From NCBI GenBank assembly GCA_045614025.1, contig JAZLCE010000016.1, positions 1 through 28,078 of the forward strand: a stretch of 28,078 nt of DNA, given 5' to 3'. Under the pieces are notes generated by a model. That model was not told the origin of the DNA. It worked only from the letters and a program-made list of their open reading frames with translations, and did not search any database. Position 1 is the stretch's first letter. Each line of letters starts with the position of its first letter. The stretch comes from RGIG4140 sp045614025. Lineage in GTDB: Bacteria; Pseudomonadota; Alphaproteobacteria; CAAHEQ01; UBA3637. Shown here one piece after another: positions 8,098-18,700 of this stretch. A program made the translations under genes and the position numbers.

Positions 8098-9078
8098 ATG
8101 ACAAAAAATAACCATTTTGCATATTATGAAGATGAAAAACCAGAGTTAGATGCTATTCGGGACTTCCATGAACAGGCTGAGGTAAAATTCAAAGTTGATG
8201 ATAATGATGGGACTGCGGAAAAAGTTGTTAAGCATGTGGGCAATATAGCGATTGGGGTTACAGAAGATGTTGTGCCGGGAGCTGGAGCGGTAACAGGCGC
8301 GGTTGCATCGGTGCGTAGAGTAAAAACGGCTTATGATCTGACTGCTTCGAAGTGGGAAGCAAGTCAATCTTTAATAAAGGTTGATGAAGCTAAGGCAATA
8401 GCTCAATCACCGCGGTTATATTTTTTTGAAAAAGTTTCAGAGTTTTTTTCTTGGATTGGTAATGCATTTACAGGCATTTTTTCACTATTTATACCAGGGG
8501 TTCAAGGATCGAAAAAGATTGTTAATGAAACATCAAGTATAGGTTCTGTTTCTGGGAAAATAGTTGATGCTTATCTTAATAAAGATTCGGTTTCTGAATT
8601 ATTTCATTCGGAATATGAACTACTTAATCAAATTGAATTCACGGTTATAGATCAAAATAAAGATGGGAAAATTGATAGGTTGGAATTGGAAACAGCTAAA
8701 GAATTGCTAGATACAAACAAAGATGGAGAGGTAACAAAAGAGGAAATGGAGGCTCGTGGATTTTTGGGTGCTTTGCTCCGTATTGCTACGTATCATAAAG
8801 ATTCTATTGATAGAAATGAATATACGGAAAGATATGGGAAGCTTAATTTATTACACATTTTGGGGGATTCTTCTGCTCAAGTTATTGGAGAGCGCTTTAA
8901 TGAGCTTGATATGGATAACGATGGACAGGTTTCCAGATCAGAGTTTCGTATGGCGCTTGATGGGTTAGATAAAGATAATAATCATAGGGTGACACGAGAA
9001 GAAGCTGGGGCATATCAGGATGATGCAAATAGGGCTTTTGATGCCATGATTGCGCATCAACAACGAAATGGAAGATGA
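8098..9078 (+). CDS. EF-hand calcium-binding protein with hydrophobic N-terminal half
   Basis: 326 aa. Four EF-hand loops are visible: residues 185-196 (DQNKDGKIDRLE), 205-216 (DTNKDGEVTKEE) and 271-282 (DMDNDGQVSRSE) are canonical, with Asp at positions 1, 3 and 5 and Glu at 12. The fourth, at 291-302 (DKDNNHRVTREE), lacks Asp and Gly at positions 5 and 6. The protein should therefore bind about three or four calcium ions. The N-terminal half has no classical signal peptide but holds two Gly-rich hydrophobic stretches, at 48-72 (VVPGAGAVTGAVASV) and 117-135 (FFSWIGNAFTGIFSLF), that could insert in a membrane. It is followed 69 bases later by the muramidase-like gene, which has its own promoter. 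Calcium-triggered folding after export is known for secreted bacterial EF-hand proteins, so an exported effector is possible. That role is inference, and no export signal is proven. Confidence 0.85.
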   Translation: MTKNNHFAYYEDEKPELDAIRDFHEQAEVKFKVDDNDGTAEKVVKHVGNIAIGVTEDVVPGAGAVTGAVASVRRVKTAYDLTASKWEASQSLIKVDEAKAIAQSPRLYFFEKVSEFFSWIGNAFTGIFSLFIPGVQGSKKIVNETSSIGSVSGKIVDAYLNKDSVSELFHSEYELLNQIEFTVIDQNKDGKIDRLELETAKELLDTNKDGEVTKEEMEARGFLGALLRIATYHKDSIDRNEYTERYGKLNLLHILGDSSAQVIGERFNELDMDNDGQVSRSEFRMALDGLDKDNNHRVTREEAGAYQDDANRAFDAMIAHQQRNGR

Positions 9079-9084
9079 TTTTAT

Positions 9085-9113
9085 TTGTCAAAATTTAAAA
9101 GTTATGTTATACT
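9085..9113 (+). promoter_or_regulatory. Promoter of the muramidase-like gene
   Basis: TTGTCA (9085-9090), a 17-base spacer and TATACT (9108-9113) preceded by TGT, an extended -10. It is the best sigma-70-type match of the three related promoters here and lies 34 bases before the start codon at 9148. Confidence 0.8.
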
Positions 9114-9147
9114 ATATAAATAACATTGTTTATTTATGGAGGAAAAA

Positions 9148-9783
9148 ATGGGAGTAGGTGTAAGAAATAATAATCCAGGATGTATAAGATCTGGCAAGGG
9201 ATATGCAAAATATGCAACGTTAGAAGAGGGATATCTTGCTTTAAATTCTCTTTTATATCGAAAATATGATTGCATGACATTGAGAGAAATGTTTGCCCTT
9301 TATGCTCCAAGTGGAGATGGGAATAATAATCCGTCATTATATGCTAAAAATGTGTTAGCCTTTTTAAGAAATAAAGGGTATGAAATTGATTTTAACACAC
9401 GGCTTGACTTTTCGGATCCACAGTTTAGAGCGGATATGACAATGGCCATTTCAATGCAAGAAAATGGGCGCATTCTTGGTGGTGAATCGTTGGCATTAAA
9501 AGCGGCAAGATCTTATAATCCAGCAACGGATAGACGGCAAAAATATGCTGAAACAGAAGCGAGACGGGCTAGATATGGCCGAAATCGAGTGCCAGTTAAT
9601 GCTACAGCTACAACCGAACAAAATACGGATTTATCCCAACTTCCTGGAATTATTCAATTAATCCAAAGAGCGGCATGCGGAATGCCTCTTGCTTTAAATG
9701 ATATCCTAAGAATGGCAGGATCTTCTGTTGCTCAAACAGAGAATGTGGATCCAAATAGAGATAGGAATTCTAGAATAGGGTAA
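9148..9783 (+). CDS. Phage-type NNNPG muramidase-like / virion structural-type protein
   Basis: 211 aa from the chosen start. The ATG at 9148 is preferred over the in-frame ATG at 9136 because GGAGG (9138-9142) stands five bases before it and overlaps the upstream ATG. The protein opens with GVRNNNPGCIR. It continues with EEGYLALNSLLYR, LREMFALYAPSGDGNNNPSLYAKNVLAFL and AISMQENG, the motif order of the phage family that begins GVRNNNPGNIR and is usually annotated as structural protein or lysozyme-like peptidoglycan hydrolase. The usual Asn of NPGN is Cys here. The C-terminal 60 residues are Gln/Asn-rich and unrelated. No signal peptide is visible, so export would need a holin, a dedicated system or lysis. 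It neighbours an EF-hand protein under a matching promoter. The likely role is cell-wall cleavage or a wall-bound structural part. Confidence 0.7.
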   Translation: MGVGVRNNNPGCIRSGKGYAKYATLEEGYLALNSLLYRKYDCMTLREMFALYAPSGDGNNNPSLYAKNVLAFLRNKGYEIDFNTRLDFSDPQFRADMTMAISMQENGRILGGESLALKAARSYNPATDRRQKYAETEARRARYGRNRVPVNATATTEQNTDLSQLPGIIQLIQRAACGMPLALNDILRMAGSSVAQTENVDPNRDRNSRIG

Positions 9784-9812
9784 TTTTTATATTTTTTAAT
9801 TCATTTTAAATT

Positions 9813-9852
9813 TATTTATTTGGGGTTCAAATAAATAGAAAAGTATTTTTTT
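9813..9852 (+). terminator. AT-rich hairpin terminator after the muramidase-like gene
   Basis: TATTTATTTG (9813-9822) and CAAATAAATA (9828-9837) form a perfect 10-bp stem with a five-base loop. A T-run follows at 9845-9852, eight bases later. The low GC of the stem makes it a weak terminator. Confidence 0.5.
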
Positions 9853-9866
9853 ACCTTGTTTGTCTT

Positions 9867-9896
9867 TTGAATTTGTTAACTTTGGTATGTTATACT
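9867..9896 (+). promoter_or_regulatory. Orphan promoter pointing into the polA 3' end
   Basis: TTGAAT (9867-9872), an 18-base spacer and TATACT (9891-9896) with TGT extension. The core TATGTTATACT is the same as at 9103-9113. No gene follows, so it would make a short RNA or an antisense transcript reaching the end of polA. Confidence 0.5.
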
Positions 9897-9980
9897 TTAA
9901 TTTTTTACTCTCCTAAAACTTGAGTTTAAGATATTATATGAGTTGTATATGTAACTGTTTTAAAAGCTTAAGGTCATTAA

Positions 9981-12749
9981 TTAATGAGCATCTTTCCAAT
10001 TATCGGCCACGCCAACTTCAACAATAAGTGGAACTGAAAGTTGAACAGCATTTTCCATTGTTTGTTTCAAAAGAGTTTTTATCTCTTCAACATGATCCTC
10101 TTTTACTTCTAAAACAAGTTCATCATGCACTTGCAATAAAAGAGTTGCATCTAATTGGGATTCTTTTAGTTTTTTTGAAACTTGGATCATTGCCATTTTA
10201 ATGATATCGGCTGCGCCACCTTGAATTGGTGCATTAATGGCTGCGCGAGAGGCAAGCCCTTTTGTTTTAGGATCAGTTATTCCGCGAATAAAACATTTTC
10301 GTTTAAAAGGAGTTAAAACATATCCATTTTGAACAGCAAAATGAATGGTTTGATCCATATAATCTTTAATTTCAGGATATTCTTTTAAGTAAGCATCAAT
10401 ATATTTAGCTGCATCTGTTCTGGAAATGCCTAATTGATTGGATAATCCAAAGGCGCTCATACCATAAATGATACCAAAATTAATGGCTTTGGCTTGTCGT
10501 CTTAAATCTGAAGAAACCTCATCAATAGGTGTGTTGAAAATTTGAGCGGCTGTTCTTGTATGAATATCTTCATTATTTAGGAAAGATTGTTTTAAATTTT
10601 TAATATTTGCAACATCAGCCATGAGCCTTAATTCAATTTGAGAATAATCGGCAGCAACAATTTTATATCCCGGTTTAGCAATAAATGCTTTGCGAATTTC
10701 TTTTCCTGCATTATTTTTAATAGGAATGTTTTGTAAATTCGGATCGGTTGATGATAACCGTCCTGTGCTTGTTGTTGTTTGCATATATGAAGTATGAACT
10801 CGACTTTGTTTATCCGTTAAACCGAGCAGGGCATCAACATATGTGCTTTTAAGCTTGGCAACAGAGCGATATTCCAACATTGTTTTGGCAATTTCATGGC
10901 CTTCTTCTGCTAAAGATTCAAGAACTTTAACATCAGTTGAATATGTTCCCTTTGAGCCTTTTTTACCACCTTGAAGCCCCATTTTTTCAAACAAAATGTT
11001 GCCAAGTTGTGCAGGAGAATTAATATTAAATTCTTCACCAGCCAAAGCATAAATTTCTTCTGTAAGACGATTAATTTCTTGGGCAAAAAATGTTTTTAAC
11101 GAATTTAAATGACTGCTATCCACTTTAATGCCAGCTCTTTCCATGTTGAAAAGGATTTGAACAAGAGGCATTTCAATATCTGAATATATTTTTTTTAAGT
11201 CAGCATTTGTTAATTTTTCATTCAGTGTATGATATAGTCTTAAAGTAATATCTGCATCTTCGGCGGCATAATCTAAAGCCTTGTCAAGTTCAACTTCATC
11301 GAAAGTGATTTTATCTTTCCCTGTGCCACAAACATCTTGGTATTTTATGGTTGTGTAATCAAGATAAAGTGAGGCTAATTCATCCATGCCATGCCCATGT
11401 TCAACGCCATTTAACACATAGCTTAAAATCATTGTATCTTCAATGTTGTTAATTTCAAAAGGTTGGTCTTTATATTCATTTGCAAGGATATGTAAATCAT
11501 ATTTAATATTATGACCAATTTTTTTGATAGCTTCATCTTTAAGAAGAGGGGCTATTTTAGAAAGAACAAAATTTTTATCTAATTGATTCTCTTGTTTTTT
11601 AATGGGTTCATTAAAAGAAAATAAATCAGTTGAAGCGACTTCTTTTTTCCCATGTTCTAACGGAATATAACAGGCAAGCCCAGGCTCAGTTGATAAAGAA
11701 ATGCCAACAATTTTAGCTTCTTGAGTATTTAAAGAAGTTGTTTCAGTATCAATGGCAAAAAGTTTTTTTTGATGAATTTGGTCAATCCATTTTTCCAAGT
11801 CTTCTTTTGTTTGAATAAGCGAATATTTTTTTTCAATAAGAGTTTTTTTTGTTATTTCAGCAACATCATTTTTTCTTGATATTGACCAGTTTGAAATTTT
11901 GGCAAGTAAGCTTTTGAAATTATTTTCAATTAAGAATTGTTCAATAGTTTCGATATGGGGTTCTTTTGCTTTAAAAGCAGATAAATCCTCTGAAACTGGA
12001 GCTTGATTATTGAGTGTAACCAGTTTTTGCGAAATTAAAATTTGATCTTTATCGCGCTCTAAAATGGCGCGTCTTTTTTCATTTTTAATTGTGTTAATAT
12101 TATTTAATAAGTTTTCAAGCGAGCCAAACTCATTAATAAGGGCAGCAGCCGTTTTTGGACCGATACCTGTTGCACCAGGAATGTTATCCGTTGAATCGCC
12201 CATAAGAGATTGAACATCAGTCACTTTTTCGGGAAGAACACCAAATTTATTTAACACATCTTCATTTGTGATGATTTTCTTTTTCATTGGGTCATATAAA
12301 GAAACAGTGTCACTCATCAGTTGCATTAAATCTTTATCGGCAGAAACAATTGTTGTATGCCATCCCTTTTTTGTTGCAATTTGAGAATAAGTTGCAATTA
12401 AGTCATCTGCCTCATACCCTTCCATTTCAATCCAAGGAATGTTTAAAATTTCACTTGCTTTTCGAATAAGTGGAAATTGAGGAACCAATTCAGGAGGCGT
12501 TTCTTTCCTGTTTTCTTTATAAGCTGAAAAAATATCATTTCTAAAGTTTTTGCGTTTGGCATCAAAAACAACAACAATATGTGAGCATCTGTTTTCTGAA
12601 ACCAGATTCATCAACATATTCATAAAACCATAAACGGCATTAACAGGGGTGCCATCTGCTCTGGTCATAATGGGAAGGGCATAAAATGCCCTAAAAATAT
12701 AACCAGATCCATCAACAAGACAAATGGTTTCTTTTGAGTCAGGTGTCAT
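9981..12749 (-). CDS. polA: DNA polymerase I
   Basis: 922 aa, full length for the family. It fills gaps after repair and removes RNA primers from Okazaki fragments. Residues about 8-290 are the 5'-3' exonuclease (DGSGYIFRAFYA, EADDLIAT, SADKDLMQL, GDSTDNIPG). Residues about 325-510 are the proofreading 3'-5' exonuclease with all catalytic motifs intact: DTE at 334-336, HNIKYD at 413-418 and YAAED at 494-498. From about 545 on is the family A polymerase, with motif A (DYSQIELR), motif B (RRQAKAINFGIIYG) and motif C (QVHDELVLE). The proofreading site is therefore likely active, unlike in Thermus polymerases. The start codon overlaps the gcrA stop (TAATG), so the two are cotranscribed and coupled. 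No clear terminator follows the stop. Confidence 0.98.
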   Translation of the reverse strand: MTPDSKETICLVDGSGYIFRAFYALPIMTRADGTPVNAVYGFMNMLMNLVSENRCSHIVVVFDAKRKNFRNDIFSAYKENRKETPPELVPQFPLIRKASEILNIPWIEMEGYEADDLIATYSQIATKKGWHTTIVSADKDLMQLMSDTVSLYDPMKKKIITNEDVLNKFGVLPEKVTDVQSLMGDSTDNIPGATGIGPKTAAALINEFGSLENLLNNINTIKNEKRRAILERDKDQILISQKLVTLNNQAPVSEDLSAFKAKEPHIETIEQFLIENNFKSLLAKISNWSISRKNDVAEITKKTLIEKKYSLIQTKEDLEKWIDQIHQKKLFAIDTETTSLNTQEAKIVGISLSTEPGLACYIPLEHGKKEVASTDLFSFNEPIKKQENQLDKNFVLSKIAPLLKDEAIKKIGHNIKYDLHILANEYKDQPFEINNIEDTMILSYVLNGVEHGHGMDELASLYLDYTTIKYQDVCGTGKDKITFDEVELDKALDYAAEDADITLRLYHTLNEKLTNADLKKIYSDIEMPLVQILFNMERAGIKVDSSHLNSLKTFFAQEINRLTEEIYALAGEEFNINSPAQLGNILFEKMGLQGGKKGSKGTYSTDVKVLESLAEEGHEIAKTMLEYRSVAKLKSTYVDALLGLTDKQSRVHTSYMQTTTSTGRLSSTDPNLQNIPIKNNAGKEIRKAFIAKPGYKIVAADYSQIELRLMADVANIKNLKQSFLNNEDIHTRTAAQIFNTPIDEVSSDLRRQAKAINFGIIYGMSAFGLSNQLGISRTDAAKYIDAYLKEYPEIKDYMDQTIHFAVQNGYVLTPFKRKCFIRGITDPKTKGLASRAAINAPIQGGAADIIKMAMIQVSKKLKESQLDATLLLQVHDELVLEVKEDHVEEIKTLLKQTMENAVQLSVPLIVEVGVADNWKDAH

Positions 12750-15700
12750 TATTTTGCTGCTTTTTTAGAAGAGGATTTCTTTTTTGTTTCTTTTGGATTG
12801 TCTGATGTATCGTTTTCTTCAACGTCATCTTCAATCATTGCTTTAAGTTCTTCTTCTTTTTCTTTTTTCGCTTTTGCATTTTGCAATGTTAATTCTTTTA
12901 AAGAAGTGTAAGCGATTTTGCAGTGTTCAGAACAATATGGTTTTCCTGTTACTGTATCTGCACCACAAAAGTGAAAATCTTCATCTTTTGGGTCACCAAT
13001 TGGCCAACGACATGAATTTAATTTTAAATCCATCAATGAAACTTTGCTTTGCTTGATTTGGGCGGCTTGCTTTTGTTTTTGTTCACCTTGTTTTTGATTC
13101 TTTTTGATTGGCGATGGACGAGCAGCCAATTCTAATCGATGAACTTTCCCAACAACAGCATTTTTAGACATACCTAATTCTTTGCCGATTTCAATGGTAC
13201 TTTTTCCTTTGAGCCATAATTTTTTTAATAACTTAATTTTCTCTGGTGTCCAAACCATTTTAAAACTCCTTTTGTTTCGAAGCAGTATATCTTTTCTTTT
13301 TGTGTTAGTCAACAAAAATCATAATGCCAGATTCAATAAACTTTGTTTTGAAAATATTTTTTAATTGGGGAAGATATTTTTTAACAAAGTATACATCACC
13401 ACTTTTTGCTTGATGCAAGCGGCTATACATTTCAATTGGAGTGATATCCTTTTCTCCAAAATCCTTTTCATCAAGCGGCTTTATATGATAATTAAATCGA
13501 TTATGGTTAATATCGATAGCTGCATTTAAATTTAAGTGTAAAATTTGGAAAGATTTTAAAATTAAATCAGCTTTTTGAGCAAATTCTTCCATAGAAGCAA
13601 TATTGTGTTTTTTTAAAAAATCAGAAAATTGCTCCTCTTGTCCCAGTTTTTTAAGAGAAATCACAAACATTTTAAATGGATCTGCAATAGATCGGTTCAT
13701 TTGATCTTTTTGTAAATTAATAAGTTCTAAAGTTAAGGTATTAGGAGTTTTAATTGATTTATTGTAAGAATCTAAATCAGCAATAACGTTGCTTATGGTT
13801 ACGATATCATTTTCAGTGATTGTTGTTTTTAGATAGCTATCATTTGGATCATCTGATAAATTAAAGAGTTGTTTCAGAGTTGGATAAACATAATCAATCT
13901 CTTTTTCGCTCATCATTGAGAAAGGATTATTAAAAGAGTTATTGTGTTCTGATTCAGGATAAGGAGGATTCCAAAAATCTGGATCTAAATATATGTAATA
14001 AAAAGGTGATAAATTTTCTAAATGAGTTTTTGAAAATTCTGCCAGTTGAGGAGCGATTTTAGTTGGAATTTTGTTTTTCCAAATAATAATTTCAGGATGG
14101 CTCTTAATTTTATGTGAAATAAAAGGAGCTGCATGAATCATAGGGAAAATATACTGTCTTTTTTCATAAGGTGTTTTCAGATAGAGCTCAATACGTTGAT
14201 CATCATCAAAGGCTTTATTGTATCTTTCTTGAATTTTGGCAATATTACTTTTTTTTATTTGACCGTATAAGGGGGCAGATAATTCAATGATGTCTTCTTG
14301 ATTGGAATTTGTTGTCTCCAAAGTTTCTTGAGCAAGTGTTGGATAAATGTATAAAAAAGAAGTCATAAAATAAAATATATATGGTTTTAACATTTTATTT
14401 TCCTTTTGAGTTCAATGAGGGAAGAGAAATATTTTTTGTTTGTTGTTCAATAACTTGTTTTAGCTTTTGATGGAGGTCAAGTATATAAACAGTTTTATAA
14501 TAGCGTTTATAAAAAGAAAGAATTGTTTTTGTGTTTAGTCCATAACATAAATATGGATTTAAAATTTTTTCTTTAAAATCGGCTATATCTTTTTGATAGA
14601 TGGGTTTGATTGTTTTTTTGTAAAAGATAATAACTTCAATAAGATAAATGAAAAGAGTTATATTAATTAAAGTCATATTTTTTTGATATCCTTCTAAGAA
14701 AAGAGGGTGCATAATAATAATGAATAAAATAAGCCCAGTTAATATATATTTATAAAGAATAAATAAAAGAGCAACACATTTTAAAACAAAGTTAAGCGGA
14801 ATGCTTAAGCATTTTGTTTTGAAACAAGCGCGAAGGATTTTTGTTCTTAAAAGAGATTTTTTGCATGTTTTTTCAATGGATTTGAAATTTGATAATATAT
14901 CAAAAGTAAAATTTTTATGAGTTAAAAACATTAAAACACATGGTTTTAAATCATTTATTTTTTTTAAGGTGTTTTCACCTCTTTTAGCCGCCTTCTTTAA
15001 GTAGCTGTTTGAAACAATTATATAAAGTGTAAGAAAAAAGATTGAACCAAAGCAAAGCAAAAATTTGAAATATTTTTCAAAAAATGTTTGATTGAAACTT
15101 AGAGGAAGGTTTTTCCCATTAAAAGTTTCAAAAACACGAACATCTAAAAAAGCTGGAAGAGGGCGGGTATTGCTATAAATCGTATTCCCCTTTATATCTG
15201 TTGAGATGTGGACTCCTTCGTTAACGGAAATATTGTTACTTCCAAACAATAAATCTTTTTGATAATTGACAGGAATATTGGGGTATAAAACAATTGCACG
15301 GAATCTATTAATAGGAAGAGGCCATTTTGATCCTGTGATACTGATAAATAGTTGGCTCATTGAGTTGATATTTTGAATGCCATTTTTTAATATGTATTTA
15401 AAGTTAATTAAATGAACGCCAACAGGGAATTCTTTTATACTTTGAATTTGAAAGCTTTCTTTTGATTGTTGAATATCATAATTGATGCTCTTGCCATTGA
15501 CTTCAAAAGAAAGAACAGATATTTCAAATGGGATCATGTTTTTTTGGTTTTTTAAAGAAAGAGGTAAAATACGTTCGATTTTTGTTGGCTTAGTTGTAAT
15601 AAATTGAATATTTTCATGAATTAAAAGATTTTGATTGTCGATAATTTGAATTTTTGTGTAAAAATCTGTTGTATGATCTGTGTTGCCTGCAGTTTCTTTG

Positions 15701-18700
15701 ATTCCAAAAGGTGTTTTGATGTTATAAATCAAATTTAAAGGAATATCTTTTTCTTGAAGTTCTTTTGCAGATGTAACGCTTAATTTTGGTCCTTGTGGTT
15801 TGATGCGTCCACCTCCTATTTTAACAACAGGTTCCCCAGAAGAAACTTTTGAGATATGTTCAGCAAAATTATTTTTATTTTTTGGATTGAGCAATTGTTC
15901 AGGCGAATAGCTTTGAGCAATTGCTGTTAGATGAAAGATGAAAAAACAAAAAAATAAAATAATTTTCATTTAAATTCCCTTTTTTCTTTAGAGGTGCAAA
16001 TATCATATAGAGCACAGTTTTGGCATTTTGGATTTTTAGCAGTGCAAGTATATCTGCCATGTAAAATAAGAGCCAAAGCAACATCAACTTTGTAATCCGT
16101 TGGTATAATTTTATGAAGTTTATTTTGAACTTCTTCAGGCGTTTTTCCTTTACAAATATTCAATCGATGGCAAAGTCTGAATACATGGGTATCAACGCCG
16201 ATAAGCGGGGCTTGGTATGCAACATTTAAAAAAACGCTGGCTGTTTTTTTCCCAACTCCACTAAGTTTTAATAAGGATTCAACGGTATTTGGAACAACAC
16301 CATTATATTCTTCAATCAGTTGTTTTGAAAGAGTGATAATGGATTTTGCTTTATTATTGAAATAATTAATGGATCGGATATGTTGTTTAATTTTTTCTTC
16401 GCCAAGTGCAAGCATTTCTTTTGGTGTAGAGGCTTCATTAAAAAGTTTTTCTGTAACTTTGTTAACGCCCTTATCTGTGCTTTGAGCGGATAAAACAATT
16501 GCCACAAGTAATGTGAAATGATTTTTATAGTTTAGCTCGCATTTTGGGTGAGGATATAACTCAAAAAGTCGATCCAAAAAAACTTTTAATTCATCCTTTT
16601 TCAATAATGCCATTTTAATATTTCCTTATCAAGATAAAGTCTGTTAAAGCCTTTAAAAGGTTATTTTGCGATAATATAGGGGTTTGTGTCAATAAGGATA
16701 TGGCATCACTATGAATTTTTTTTGCCTTTAAAAGAGCTGTTTCTTTTCCATAAAGTGTCACAAAGTTTGATTTATTTGATTTTTTATCTTTTTGAAGCGT
16801 TTTGCCAACAAGTTTTTCATCTCCTATAGCATCCAAAAGATCATCCGTAATTTGAAACAAAATACCTATTGCTTGAGCATATTTTTCTAATTTATGGATG
16901 AGATTTGAATCAGCTTGAGCCGCAATAGCAGGAGCAACGCAAGAAAAATGAAGGAGCGCACCTGTCTTTAATTGTTGTATCAGATAAATTTCTTCTTGAG
17001 TTAAGCTTTTATGTTCTCCATTTAAATCAAGAACTTGTCCACCAATCATTCCATTGATGCCCGCGCTTTTTGAAAGAAGGGAGATTAATTGACAGCGAAT
17101 AGAGGCGTCTATATGAGTTTTTTCTTCTGATAAAATTTCAAAAGCTTTTGTAAGTAGGGCGTCGCCAGTTAAGATTGCAGTTGCTTCAGAAAATTGAATA
17201 TGGCAAGTTGGTTTTCCGCGACGTAAATTATCATTATCCATAGATGGTAAATCATCATGAATCAAAGAATAAGCATGAACCATTTCAACAGCCAATGCAA
17301 TTTGAGTGGCGGATTGTTTTTCTAAACCTAAGAGATCAGCAATTGTGAAAACCAAAAAAGGCCTTAAAGCTTTTCCCCCTCCAACAAAAGAATAATGAGC
17401 AGCTTGAGCAACTTCATTATTGGGGAGCATCAAATCAGAAAAGGCTTTTATAAAGGCCTCATCTGTTTGTTGTCTAGCTTTTGTTAATTTATCCGTTAAT
17501 GTTTTCATCAAAATCTTCCATTTTGGTGGGGGTAGAGTTATTGTCTATGACTAAAACATCTATTTTAGATTTTGCATTTTTAAGTTTTTCTTCGCATAAA
17601 TTTTTAAGCATAATGCCTTTTTCATAAGCTTTAACTGCATCATCCAGCTTAACTTTGCCTGTTTCAAGTTGTCTGACAACGGTTTCAAGTTCTTGTAAAG
17701 CTTCTTCAAAAGAAAGGTTTTTTAAATTTTCAGTCATAAATCACTCCTTTTAATCGTGTTTATGGCAACAGCAACATTTTTCATCTTCATGAGAGCAAGA
17801 GTCTTCTTTTTTCTTTTTACAGCACCCTTTTTTCTTTTGAGGTGCATGAGTTGTTTCTTTGATAAAAAGTTCTTGTTCAGCAATAGAATCTATTAAATCC
17901 CAAACGATTTCTCTTGCTGAAAAAAGTTGTTGTAAAACAGCAATATCAGTTTCTTTTTCTTCTGTTTTTTGAATAAGTTCTAAAATTTCTTCTTGTAATT
18001 TGAATGATTTATCTGAAACAAGTTTCATTTCTTCCCATAAAATTTTAGGGTTATGAGCTTGTTCATTTAAATGATTTAATGCTTCAATTTTTTTTATAAT
18101 TTTATCCATTTTTATAACTCCTTTTTTAGTTAAAAATAGTTTATATGAACTTCACGTTAAATACAAGTCTTTTCTTTTAAAAGAAAAAAATATTGACAGG
18201 ATAATATCACTCATATTACTATTTGAATAAATATTTGAACATTTTTGGGGGACTTCTCGTTTAAGTTCATATAAGGAGTTTTATATGAAAAAAAATTTAT
18301 TGTTAACAGCTTGTATTTTTTTTGCTTCATTAAATGCAATGGCCTTAGATCCTTTTTCGGTTTTAAGTGCAAAAGCACCAGAAGGGTGCATTGATAAAGA
18401 AATAACAAATAATAAGTTAGGTTTGCCTGAATTATTGGAAATTGGTATTTGCAATAATCCAGTTTTAAATAAGGGGTATATGCAATTAAAAGCATCTGAA
18501 GCAGGATATGGCCTTTCAAAGTCGGAATATTTGCCAACAATAACGGTGGATGGCTCTTTTTCAAAAACATATTCTGATTCTGAAAATACCTCTTCTTTTG
18601 AAACAGATCCGTATTCAGCAAATATTGCTTTATCATGGTTAATATATGATTTTGGGGGAAGATCAGCTCGGCTTGAACGAGAAAAAAAATATTTGGATGC

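Larger units (their letters stand above)
9784..9980. other. Gene-free spacer between convergent muramidase-like gene and polA
   Basis: This 197-base AT-rich stretch holds a weak terminator hairpin, an orphan plus-strand promoter and no convincing gene. Confidence 0.6.
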